Assembly: GCA_945868555.1 (NCBI GenBank)
Contig: CAMBMC010000005.1
Location: forward strand, 1-21,224
Length of the DNA stretch: 21,224 nucleotides
Direction of reading: 5' to 3'
Source: Chitinophaga pinensis
Lineage (GTDB): Bacteria; Bacteroidota; Bacteroidia; Flavobacteriales_D; Crocinitomicaceae
Shown here: piece by piece, positions 7,819-15,208 of the stretch
Layout: each line of letters opens with the position of its first letter
How positions within the stretch are numbered: position 1 is the stretch's first letter
Program-made: the position numbers and the translations under genes
The notes under the pieces: generated by a model
Databases searched by the model: none
The model's input: the letters and a program-made list of their open reading frames with translations, nothing else
Told to the model about the DNA's origin: nothing

Positions 7819-9512
7819 GAGGGCTCTGTATACTATTCATCATATTTCTGTTGGTGTCTTGCCGGTCGGTAAAGAAATCATCGGAAGGATTCTCAACGAA
7901 GGATTTTCCTTTCATTGAGAAGTTTCACGAAGGTGTGCGTCTGAAAACGCGCGGACAAATCAACGACGCCATCGTAAAATTTGAGGAGTGCATCGCCATT
8001 CGTCCTGATGATGCGGCTTATTATGCACTTTCAGAATGTTACCTGATGAAGAATGATCAAGTGCGTTCGGCGGAGTACATTAAACTGGCGGTGAAATTAG
8101 ATCCAAAAAACATCTGGTACACACAGGAACTGGCCTACATGCATTTTGAAGGTGGAAATTTCACCGAAGCAGTAAAGAATTTCGAAAAACTGGTAAAGTA
8201 TGCACCGCAAAATGTAGAATGGCTTTACGGCTATGCGGAGTGTTTAATGAAAGTGGGAAAAATTGATGAGGCCATCAAATCCTTGGATAAAATGGAGGAG
8301 CAAGTTGGAAAGCATCCTGAATTGTCGATGCAAAAATTCAATCTTTATCTTCAAATCAAACAAGTAGACAAGGCCGTTAATGAAATCGAAAAAGCCAGAA
8401 AAGAGTTTCCCGAAGACCCTCAATTGTTGGCCACACTTGTAGATTTCTACTTTCAAACTGGTAGGGAGAAAGAAGCCATCACGATGCTGGAGGCCTTGGT
8501 GAAATCAGCTCCAGAAAATGGACGTGCCCGATTAGCCTTGGCGGATATTTATCGTCAAAAAGGAAGGAAACAAGATGAATTTACCCAGTTAAAAGCAGCC
8601 TTTTCATGTGAAGATGTAGACCTCGACACCAAGATGAAAATCCTTATAGGCATCTATGATAAGTCCTCAAAAATAGACCAGGATGTGTACGACTTAGTCG
8701 ATGCCCTAATTGCTCAATATCCAAAAGAAGCGAAGTCCCATTCGATCAAAGGAGATTACCTGCTGCGCGCGGAAAAAGATCTAGAAGCATTGGAATCTTA
8801 CAGGGAGGCATTGAAGTATGATAAAAACCAATACCCCATTTGGAATCAGGTCTTGCTGATGGAGTACCAAGAGGGAAAGTTTGAGTGGTTGTACGAAGAC
8901 AGCAAGACCTGTTTAGAATATTTTCCATCCATCCCTTCCGTTTATTTACTCAGTGGGGTTGGCGCAGTTCAACTTAAAAAATACGACGAAGCCATTACGA
9001 CACTCCAAACGGGGAAGGAGTTGGTGGTTGGCGACAATGCATTGGAAGCAGAAATACTCGGTCAGCTCGGGGAAGCCTACTTCGGGATTGGTAGAACGGC
9101 CGAAGGAAAAGAAGCCTATGTTGATGCCATGTCGATGGATCCTGAAAGCAGTTTGCTGAAAACGAACTATGCGAATCGTTTGGCCTTGAGTAAAGTAGAT
9201 TTGGCGTATGCCTTGAGTTTAATGGATGAGGTCTTGAAGGACAATCCATCCGTGCCAGAGTTTATGGACACCAAAGGATTGGTGCTTTTTCAGCTTGCCT
9301 TATATGCTGACGCCTTGATTTTTTTCAAAAAAGCGGAGGAATTAAAACCTTCTGACAAAATCATCGTTGAACACCTTGGTGATGCCTATAGCAAGTCGGG
9401 TGATGCGATTAAAGCTGTTGATTATTGGCAAAAAGCAAGGGCCCTTGGTTCGAGCAGTAAAAACTTAGACAAGAAAATTGAAAAGAAAACATATTTCGAA
9501 CCAACGAATTAA
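7815..9512 (+). CDS. TPR-repeat lipoprotein
   Basis: The N-terminus MRGLCILFIIFLLVSC is a lipoprotein signal peptide with lipobox LVSC, so Cys16 is the predicted lipidated residue. The 565-residue protein is made largely of tetratricopeptide repeats from about residue 40 to the end; examples are AYYALSECYLMKNDQVRSAE, WYTQELAYMHFEGGNFTEAV and VEHLGDAYSKSGDAIKAVDY. TPR solenoids act as protein-docking scaffolds. The gene overlaps the upstream nucleotidyltransferase by 4 bases and the downstream DUF4292-like gene by 35 bases, so the three are probably made together. By position, and by analogy with TPR/Sel1 adaptors that recruit peptidoglycan hydrolases, it may organise envelope enzymes at the outer membrane; that role is inference. 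Confidence 0.88.
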   Translation: MRGLCILFIIFLLVSCRSVKKSSEGFSTKDFPFIEKFHEGVRLKTRGQINDAIVKFEECIAIRPDDAAYYALSECYLMKNDQVRSAEYIKLAVKLDPKNIWYTQELAYMHFEGGNFTEAVKNFEKLVKYAPQNVEWLYGYAECLMKVGKIDEAIKSLDKMEEQVGKHPELSMQKFNLYLQIKQVDKAVNEIEKARKEFPEDPQLLATLVDFYFQTGREKEAITMLEALVKSAPENGRARLALADIYRQKGRKQDEFTQLKAAFSCEDVDLDTKMKILIGIYDKSSKIDQDVYDLVDALIAQYPKEAKSHSIKGDYLLRAEKDLEALESYREALKYDKNQYPIWNQVLLMEYQEGKFEWLYEDSKTCLEYFPSIPSVYLLSGVGAVQLKKYDEAITTLQTGKELVVGDNALEAEILGQLGEAYFGIGRTAEGKEAYVDAMSMDPESSLLKTNYANRLALSKVDLAYALSLMDEVLKDNPSVPEFMDTKGLVLFQLALYADALIFFKKAEELKPSDKIIVEHLGDAYSKSGDAIKAVDYWQKARALGSSSKNLDKKIEKKTYFEPTN

Positions 9513-10317
9513 CTGGCTTGTTATGCTGAGCATTCCATTCTTTCTGTTCTCTTGCGCCAAGCAATTGACAGAAACGGAAGTTGTAAAATTGCCTAAGAAA
9601 AAGCCACAGGAACTTATACAGGTACTCGACAGTTTATCGAAGCCTAAACCTGGATTTTTCTACACGAAGATCAGCACGACCTACACCGATACAAACCAAA
9701 ACATCAGTTTTAAAACATCGGTGCGCATGGTGAAGGACAGTGCTATAAACACATTAATTACGTATGCTAAAATTCCCATTGTCAATGCAATCATTTCTAC
9801 GGATAGTGTAACCATTGTCAATAAACGCGATAAATGCTACATCCGCCAAAGCTTAGGTTACATTAAGGACAACTTTGGTATTGATTTTAATTACCGAAAC
9901 ATTGAAGAATTGATTTTGGGCATGCCACTCGATTACGATACTGCACAGAAATATTTCATGATTCACGACCCACACAATTACATCGTGTCATCGCATAAAA
10001 AACGAGAACTTAAGCGGATCGACAGGCAAGATAAAGTACCTCAACGCGAAGATATTGCCATTCAATATTACTTAACAGATGACGCTCAATCGTTGAAAGG
10101 AATGTTCATTGAAAGTCCGGAAGATTCAACCACAATTCGTGTTGATTATTTGAAGCGCGATACGGTCAGTGGCTTCTCGGTGCCCGTCGAAGTATATATT
10201 CGCATCGTATCCCCTCGAAACGATATTCGCATTGAACTTTCTTACGATAAAGTAGAGATTGATCAACCGCAACCTTTAATCATGGTAATACCAGAAGGCT
10301 ATGAAGAATGTAAGTAA
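9478..10317 (+). CDS. DUF4292-like lipoprotein
   Basis: This is a 279-residue predicted lipoprotein. I choose the TTG at 9478 because it gives a complete signal peptide: a basic n-region (MKRKHISNQR), a hydrophobic core (LVMLSIPFFL) and lipobox LFSC with Cys26. The first ATG (9523) would leave only ten residues before the Cys and no positive charge. The TTG start overlaps the TPR gene by 35 bases. Length, position and blocks such as FKTSVRMVKDSAINTLITYAKIPIVNAIISTDSVTIVNK and the late RIELSYDKVEIDQP fit the Bacteroidota DUF4292 family, which I assign from pattern and context. The beta-rich, LolA/LolB-like appearance hints at lipid or lipoprotein handling, which is only inference. Confidence 0.72.
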   Translation: MKRKHISNQRINWLVMLSIPFFLFSCAKQLTETEVVKLPKKKPQELIQVLDSLSKPKPGFFYTKISTTYTDTNQNISFKTSVRMVKDSAINTLITYAKIPIVNAIISTDSVTIVNKRDKCYIRQSLGYIKDNFGIDFNYRNIEELILGMPLDYDTAQKYFMIHDPHNYIVSSHKKRELKRIDRQDKVPQREDIAIQYYLTDDAQSLKGMFIESPEDSTTIRVDYLKRDTVSGFSVPVEVYIRIVSPRNDIRIELSYDKVEIDQPQPLIMVIPEGYEECK

Positions 10318-11605
10318 TTTGTTTTGGATCATCACCCTGATCTTTGCAGGCAACACCTTTGCACAAACGACGAGTGAAAAGTTAAAAAAGGAGCAGTCGA
10401 ATTTGGAAAAGAAAATTTCCAATACCCGCTCTATGCTGGATAAAACGAAAAACAATGCCAAGGCATCCTTGAATGAATTGCGATTGATCGACAATCAAAT
10501 TCGGTTTCGGGAAGAATTGGTGACAAACTTCGACCAGCAAGTAAGGGGCGCTGAAGTAAAGGTAATTCGCAAAGATGCGGAAGTGAAAGAACTCACTGAG
10601 CGCTTGTCTGATATGAAAGAACAATACCGACAGTTGTTGCTCTATGCCTACAAGCACCGGAACCAATTCGGTAAATTGATGTATTTATTCTCCGCAACGA
10701 GTTACAATGAAGCCATTAAGAGAGGGTCGTATCTTGAACGAATTGCAGACATTCAACTCAAACAATTTCGCATCATTCGTCAGCATCAATCTTTGATTTC
10801 AAAAGAAATTTCATCCATTCAGCAAGAGAAAGAGTATAAATTAAAAATTTTGAATGAAAAGCGTTCCGAGAAAGCGGTCATAGAAAAGGACAAACGCAAG
10901 CAAGAAGAAGTGTACAGCAAGTTCAAGAAAGAGGAATCAAAGCTGCTGTCACAACTGAAAGAGGATGAGAAGAAAAAGGAGAATCTGAAGCAGAAAATCA
11001 ATTCAGCCATCCAAAAGGAAATTGCCGATACGGAGGCCAAGCGCAAAAAGGCTGAGGCGGAGAAAGCAAAGAAATCTACGACAACAACGACCACCACACC
11101 AAGCACGACCACCAAGCCTGAAACGACAACAACAACTACCAAGAAGGAAACAACCTTGCCAGAAACGAAAGAATCTGCTGCATTGAGTAAGAGCTTTGAA
11201 GGGAACAAAGGGAAATTGCCATGGCCTGTCGACAAAGGATCGATCACTGAAAGTTTTGGACGGAATGCACACCCAACCTTAGATAATGTCTTCACAAATA
11301 ACAATGGAGTAGACATTAGTTCGCCAAAAGGAGCATCCGTAAGAGCTGTGTTTGAAGGTGAGGTTACGAGTGTATTGAATATCCCAGGTGCGGGAAAAGT
11401 GGTCATCATCAAACATGGAAACTACCGCACTGTATATAGCAATCTGCAAGACACGTATGTGAAGATTGGATCGAAAGTGACAACCAAACAAGCGATTGGT
11501 ACCTTGCTCATAACGGAAGGATTATCATTGGCCCATTTTGAAATACATCAAGTTGTAGGAACAACAAGTGTAGCACTCAACCCAAGCTTGTGGATCACGC
11601 ACTAA
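10301..11605 (+). CDS. EnvC-like murein hydrolase activator (coiled coil + degenerate LytM/M23)
   Basis: The protein has 434 residues. An N-terminal signal peptide probably ends at FAGNTFA (cleavage near Ala21). A long Lys/Glu-rich coiled coil runs over about residues 24-255, then a Thr-rich linker (about 257-290), then a LytM/M23 domain from about 305 to the end. The M23 metal site is broken: the HxGxD motif reads NNGVD (Asn334 in place of His) and the HxH motif reads LAH (Leu410 in place of the first His, His412 kept). This matches EnvC-type proteins, which activate amidases during cell division rather than cut peptidoglycan. It overlaps the DUF4292-like gene by 17 bases and ends the probable dut operon. 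No cell-wall amidase gene is in the window. Confidence 0.88.
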   Translation: MKNVSNLFWIITLIFAGNTFAQTTSEKLKKEQSNLEKKISNTRSMLDKTKNNAKASLNELRLIDNQIRFREELVTNFDQQVRGAEVKVIRKDAEVKELTERLSDMKEQYRQLLLYAYKHRNQFGKLMYLFSATSYNEAIKRGSYLERIADIQLKQFRIIRQHQSLISKEISSIQQEKEYKLKILNEKRSEKAVIEKDKRKQEEVYSKFKKEESKLLSQLKEDEKKKENLKQKINSAIQKEIADTEAKRKKAEAEKAKKSTTTTTTTPSTTTKPETTTTTTKKETTLPETKESAALSKSFEGNKGKLPWPVDKGSITESFGRNAHPTLDNVFTNNNGVDISSPKGASVRAVFEGEVTSVLNIPGAGKVVIIKHGNYRTVYSNLQDTYVKIGSKVTTKQAIGTLLITEGLSLAHFEIHQVVGTTSVALNPSLWITH

Positions 11606-11630
11606 GTTGACCACAGCCAAGAAGCTCATT

Positions 11631-11965
11631 TAATTCTCTGTGCCTCTGCGGTGAAAAGAAAAAGTTAATCTAACATTGATTTGGCCCATTCGATTATTGT
11701 CTACTACAGAGGCACAGAGGTCTGATTGCATTTGAATTTCGTAGGCGATGAAGTTGGTTTCATCCATTTTTTTCAGTTTTAATTCTCTGTGCCTCAGTGG
11801 TGAAAAGAAAAAGTTAATCTAACATTGATTTGGCCCATTCGATTATTGTCTATACACATAGGCACAGAGGTCACAATGTGTTTGAATTTCGTATAAAATG
11901 TAGTTGATCCCATCCATTTTTTCAGTTTAATTCTCTGCGCCTTTGCGGTGAAAAAACAAAAATTA
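11631..11965 (+). repeat. 149/148-bp tandem repeat, about 2.2 copies
   Basis: Unit 1 is 11631-11779 and unit 2 is 11780-11927; a truncated unit 3 starts at 11928. Every unit opens with TAATTCTCTG followed by (T/C)GCCT. A 54-base stretch is identical between 11650-11703 and 11799-11852. The second half of each unit is diverged except for TTTGAATTTCGTA and a CATCCATTTTTTCAGTTT-like end. Within a unit the opening CTCTGTGCCTCTG is answered by its reverse complement about 60 bases later. The first half is therefore a hairpin-forming, inverted-repeat-bounded cassette. Confidence 0.85.
11636..11719. repeat. Inverted-repeat cassette, copy 1
   Basis: CTCTGTGCCTCTG (11636-11648) and CAGAGGCACAGAG (11707-11719) are perfect 13-base inverted repeats around a 58-base core. 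Copy 2 keeps a 9-base version (CTCTGTGCC 11785-11793, GGCACAGAG 11861-11869). The size and shape are like a REP/BIME or minimal non-autonomous element. Confidence 0.75.
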
Positions 11966-12042
11966 TTTCCACATTCAGCAGTTTTAAATGATTGATTTTT
12001 TTCGTAAATTAATGTTCCAAGAAAAATCAAAACCACTTAAAT

Positions 12043-12096
12043 GCTCCGTACCGCTGAGGTATAAGGAACAGGTTTATCAACAGTTTAGATTCATAG
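12043..12096 (+). repeat. Diverged repeat-core copy upstream of the GxxExxY gene
   Basis: The segment CTCCGTACCGCTGAGGTATA, continuing AAGGAACAG..ATCAACAGTTTAGATTC, aligns with gaps to the segment after the gene at about 12588-12636 (CTCTGCGCCTCTGTGGTAAG, then ATGAACAGTTGAGATTC). Its first part also resembles the opening of the 149-bp units. The match is by eye and imperfect. Confidence 0.5.
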
Positions 12097-12181
12097 ATGA
12101 CTAGGTTATCATTCACCAATCAGACACGGCGAAGTCAAAGGCAATGGCCATCAGTCACTGTGTCAAAAAAACAGTAAGAAA

Positions 12182-12556
12182 ATGGAAACAAATGATTTGA
12201 CAAAAACAATAATTGGAGCAGCTATTGAAGTGCATAGAACTCTCGGGCCAGGATTGCTTGAATCAACGTATGAAGCTTGTTTGTTCTATGAACTAGATCA
12301 AATGGGACTGTGTGTTGAACGACAAGTTGAACTCCCCGTTAAGTACAAAAAAGTAAGTTTGAATGTCGGTTACAAAATAGACTTATTGGTAGAAAATCAA
12401 GTGATCATTGAATTGAAATCAGTAAAAGAACTGCTACCAGTGCATACCGCACAAATTATTACGTACTTGAAAATATCCAATACATCCAAAGGATTGCTCA
12501 TGAATTTTAATGTATCAAAATTGATTGACCGGGTTAAACGAATCAGTAATGATTAG
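12182..12556 (+). CDS. GxxExxY family protein (putative PD-(D/E)XK nuclease)
   Basis: The protein has 124 residues, the usual family length. IGAAIEVHRTLGPGLLESTYE contains the name-giving GxxExxY (Gly24, Glu27, Tyr30). YKIDLLVENQVIIELKS gives a D-(9)-E-x-K arrangement (Asp67, Glu77, Lys79), matching the metal-binding core of the PD-(D/E)XK nuclease superfamily to which I recall this family being assigned. No catalytic residue looks lost. The biological role of the family is unsettled. The gene stands alone between the envC-like operon and the convergent polysaccharide cluster, inside a region of short repeats, and copies of the repeat core lie on both sides. That setting suggests an acquired or mobile-element-associated gene rather than a part of either neighbouring operon. 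Confidence 0.85.
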   Translation: METNDLTKTIIGAAIEVHRTLGPGLLESTYEACLFYELDQMGLCVERQVELPVKYKKVSLNVGYKIDLLVENQVIIELKSVKELLPVHTAQIITYLKISNTSKGLLMNFNVSKLIDRVKRISND

Positions 12557-12585
12557 TGAGTTTATAATGCGGTTTTCAATTTTAT

Positions 12586-12636
12586 CCTCTGCGCCTCTGT
12601 GGTAAGGAATAATGATGAACAGTTGAGATTCGTGTT
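12586..12636 (+). repeat. Repeat-core copy downstream of the GxxExxY gene
   Basis: TCCTCTGCGCCTCTGTGGTA repeats the CTCTGYGCCTCNGYGGT core of the tandem units at 11636, 11785 and 11933, in the same orientation, 30 bases after the GxxExxY stop. It lies between convergent genes. Confidence 0.7.
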
Positions 12637-12668
12637 ACACGGAAAGGAATCATTTGTGTAATGTCCAA

Positions 12669-14114
12669 TTACCGCTTAACCTTTTCTACAGATCTGCTAT
12701 CCAAGGATATCTCCAAGGCAATTATCATCGCACACATTGCCCAAATAGGCACTGCCGCCTTGTCGGTATCGAGGAAATTATTCAAGATACCGTGAACGAA
12801 ATAGGTCGTCAAGGAAAGTATAATCGCCAACAAAAGAACGCGTATTTCTCGGTCTTCAGAAGGCCAGCGATTGTAGAGTGTAATCGCTTTGTAAAAAATT
12901 GCTGCAATAATGAGGCACATCGAAAGTAAACCAATAAACCCCATTTCAGCTAATGGACCCAAAAACTCACTGTGGGCATTGCCAAGATTTCCAAAATTTG
13001 TCGAAATAATGGTCAAGTTCTCTGGCTCCTGAAAACGCGCATATTCAAAGGCATAGGTGCCGGGACCGAAGCCGAAAATAGGGCGTTCTTTAAACATGGA
13101 AATGGCACATGACCATCGGTTCAAGCGCTCCAGGTTTGAGGCATCGGTTGACACATTCGTGGCACTTTGCAAACGCTCACCAAACTCCTCTGTCGTATGC
13201 TCTGACTTGTTGCGTTCGAGGTCCATTTGAATGGAATCCCATGAAAAATAGAGGATGATTCCTGCCATAACGGTAACTGCGGCAAGTAGGCTAAATTTAA
13301 TTTTGAAGCGAATCAGCGCCCATACACCCAGTGCAGCGATGATGCTCAACCACGCTGCACGCGTATAAGAAAAATACAGAGCAAGTAAGGAAATTCCAAT
13401 AAAAGTAAGCAGGGTGGCTTGAATGAGTGGTGTGTGTTTTTTTGAGAAATAAAGTCCGAAAATCAACGGAATCACAAGGGCAACGATGGCTCCGTAAATG
13501 GTATGGTCTTTAAAAAATGGCCACATCACCCAATGGCTTTCTTTTTCTCCGAAGCGATAACTAGCGTGAACAACAAGTGTGTAGGTCATGGCGATAATCA
13601 TCCCTATAGAAAATAACCAAAAGAAACGCGAGGTATTTACTTTGTGTCGAAAAACATATGTGCCCAACAGGAGCATCGGGATTAAAAACCACAATCGTGC
13701 GAGAAGAAATTTTAAGCTGGCTACTGGGTTTGAGCTCGTAATTGATGTGATGAAAACCCAGAATATATAAAACGATATCGCCCAAATGATGGGGTTTTTC
13801 CATACATCTTTCGGGATAATAGGCCGCTGTATTTGCATGAGTATCAACAGCAACATGAAGCCAAACAAAAGAGGTTCTGTCGGAATGAAGAGTCCAAAAC
13901 TTTGCGAGTACTCCTCAATGTTAATCGATAATGGAGTGAAAAGGGCGAGACTTAGAAAGGCCCATTCAGTTTGGTAAATGGCGTAGTAAACAGCAATCAG
14001 CGCGAAAGGGAAAAGGGTGTACCAGATTTGATCTTGCCAAATGAAATAACAGGAAATGATCGCATAAGCGACACCTGCCAATAGTAAACCGAGATTACGG
14101 CGCGCGAATTCCAC
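12669..14114 (-). CDS. O-antigen ligase / polymerase family membrane protein (Wzy_C)
   Basis: This is a 481-residue protein with about 11-12 hydrophobic segments. The family's functional loop is visible: FSYTRAAWLSI contains the conserved Arg, and a long periplasmic loop follows with RLNRWSCAISMFKERPIFGFGPGTYAFEYARF and NAHSEFLGPLAEMGFIGLL, which holds the conserved His. Such proteins either ligate undecaprenyl-linked O-antigen to lipid A-core (WaaL) or polymerise repeat units (Wzy); sequence alone does not separate the two. It starts at GTG (14114), one base after the stop of the Wzz-like gene; no early in-frame ATG exists. It is the last gene of the minus-strand polysaccharide cluster and converges with the GxxExxY gene. 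Confidence 0.88.
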   Translation of the reverse strand: MEFARRNLGLLLAGVAYAIISCYFIWQDQIWYTLFPFALIAVYYAIYQTEWAFLSLALFTPLSINIEEYSQSFGLFIPTEPLLFGFMLLLILMQIQRPIIPKDVWKNPIIWAISFYIFWVFITSITSSNPVASLKFLLARLWFLIPMLLLGTYVFRHKVNTSRFFWLFSIGMIIAMTYTLVVHASYRFGEKESHWVMWPFFKDHTIYGAIVALVIPLIFGLYFSKKHTPLIQATLLTFIGISLLALYFSYTRAAWLSIIAALGVWALIRFKIKFSLLAAVTVMAGIILYFSWDSIQMDLERNKSEHTTEEFGERLQSATNVSTDASNLERLNRWSCAISMFKERPIFGFGPGTYAFEYARFQEPENLTIISTNFGNLGNAHSEFLGPLAEMGFIGLLSMCLIIAAIFYKAITLYNRWPSEDREIRVLLLAIILSLTTYFVHGILNNFLDTDKAAVPIWAMCAMIIALEISLDSRSVEKVKR

Positions 14115-14115
14115 C

Positions 14116-15111
14116 TTATCCGAGTTTCTTCAACTCCTTGATGCGCTCGTTAATCAACAAGGCAAAAACCATAAAGACAAAGGAACCAATGGTCGCCAAA
14201 AGCACTATAATCATTCGTTTCGGTTTGTCTTTTTTATCGGCCACAACAGCGCGTTCAACGATGAACTTGTGATTAAAAGCCGTATTTGCATCCGATTCGG
14301 CTTGTTCATACGACACCATGAATTCTTCCAATTTCATGATTTTTTCATTTCGAATAAACTCCAATCCATCGAACAGTGATCCGTGTTTCATGTTAACGTC
14401 AATGGTCTTCTTGATTTCCGCTTTCTCCTGGGCACTTTTCGAATCTACGTAGGCTTGAAACAGATTTGTGCGCCCCTCTAAAGAAACGACACCTAATTCA
14501 GCCAATGAATCCAATTTCGCTAAAACAAACTCGCGGTCATTTTCCATCTGCTCCTTTTTCCGCTTGTTGATTTCATATGCAGGCAAAGTACGCTCGCTCA
14601 CCATTTCATTTTTTACGGTATCGATGAGGTCTACAATTTTATTGGCCATATCTGCAGCACGCTGTGGCTCGCGGTCAAGAACATCGATTTGAATTGATCC
14701 GTAGCGCGTGCGAACAAACAAGAAGTGGTCGTTGTATTTTTCCACCAACTTGAAATGCTTGTTCGGGTCACTTGGTGAAATGTTGTAATGATTCATCAAG
14801 TCGAATTGCTCCACTATTTTGTCGCGAATTCGAGAGGATTGTAAAATTTGCACAAGTTGTTCAGCCTGTTCTTCTTCCCCAAAATCCATGGATGCAGCTT
14901 TGGCATTGCGTTGTTCAGAAAAGGATACCGTGCTGGTTGCCGCGGGGAATACAACAGCTGTTGAACGGAAAACTGGTGTGAGGAGCAAGGAAACAACGAT
15001 GGAACATATCATGACGATTCCTGATGTAATCATTAAAATCTTGCGTTTCTTCCAGATAAAGACCAAGAGGTTTTGTCTTTCTTTATCGAGTTCACTGCCT
15101 GTGTCGCTCAT
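14116..15111 (-). CDS. Wzz-like chain-length determinant / polysaccharide co-polymerase
   Basis: The protein has 331 residues with the classic layout: a cytoplasmic N-terminus, a membrane segment at about residues 25-45 (ILMITSGIVMICSIVVSLLL), a long charged periplasmic region with coiled-coil character, and a second segment at about 300-321 (MIIVLLATIGSFVFMVFALL). Motifs typical of the family include PVFRSTAVVFPA just after the first segment and RYGSIQIDVLDREPQRAADMANKI. There is no fused tyrosine-kinase domain, so it is a Wzz/PCP-1-type rather than a Wzc-type protein. It sets the length of the polysaccharide made by a Wzy polymerase; the ligase/polymerase gene follows one base after its stop, which fits a functional pair. 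Confidence 0.87.
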   Translation of the reverse strand: MSDTGSELDKERQNLLVFIWKKRKILMITSGIVMICSIVVSLLLTPVFRSTAVVFPAATSTVSFSEQRNAKAASMDFGEEEQAEQLVQILQSSRIRDKIVEQFDLMNHYNISPSDPNKHFKLVEKYNDHFLFVRTRYGSIQIDVLDREPQRAADMANKIVDLIDTVKNEMVSERTLPAYEINKRKKEQMENDREFVLAKLDSLAELGVVSLEGRTNLFQAYVDSKSAQEKAEIKKTIDVNMKHGSLFDGLEFIRNEKIMKLEEFMVSYEQAESDANTAFNHKFIVERAVVADKKDKPKRMIIVLLATIGSFVFMVFALLINERIKELKKLG

Positions 15112-15208
15112 GCTTGTTCTTTTAGATTGGCGAAGTTAGTATATTCCTTTTTCAAGTCGTGCATTTAACTCAAATCAAGCACTTTTATTTTAATGAAAAG
15201 CGTATGAT

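Larger units (their letters stand above)
11606..12181. other. 576-base non-coding region with tandem repeats upstream of the GxxExxY gene
   Basis: No convincing gene is present. Positions 11631-11965 are the 149/148-bp tandem repeat described separately. The remainder is AT-rich, with a diverged copy of the repeat core at about 12043-12096. A weak inverted pair, GACAC (about 12122) and GTGTC followed by seven adenines (about 12160), lies just before the GxxExxY start; I do not call it a regulatory element. Confidence 0.6.

Noticed and set aside
10819..11412. 197-codon minus-strand open frame opposite the EnvC-like gene
   Set aside because: It is the antisense of the coiled coil and Thr-rich linker; its Val/Ser/Phe-rich composition is the expected shadow of Lys/Glu/Thr codons.
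11631..11965. CRISPR array
   Set aside because: There are only about two units of ~149 bp with no short regular spacers and no cas genes.
11794..12036. 80-codon minus-strand open frame in the repeat region
   Set aside because: It is translated from the tandem repeat and the AT-rich spacer, has no recognisable motif and no promoter; it is an accidental frame.
12635..12660. TTACAC ... GTGTAA inverted repeat between the GxxExxY and ligase genes, considered as a terminator
   Set aside because: The stem is 6 bp and AT-rich with a 14-base loop and has no T-run on either strand.
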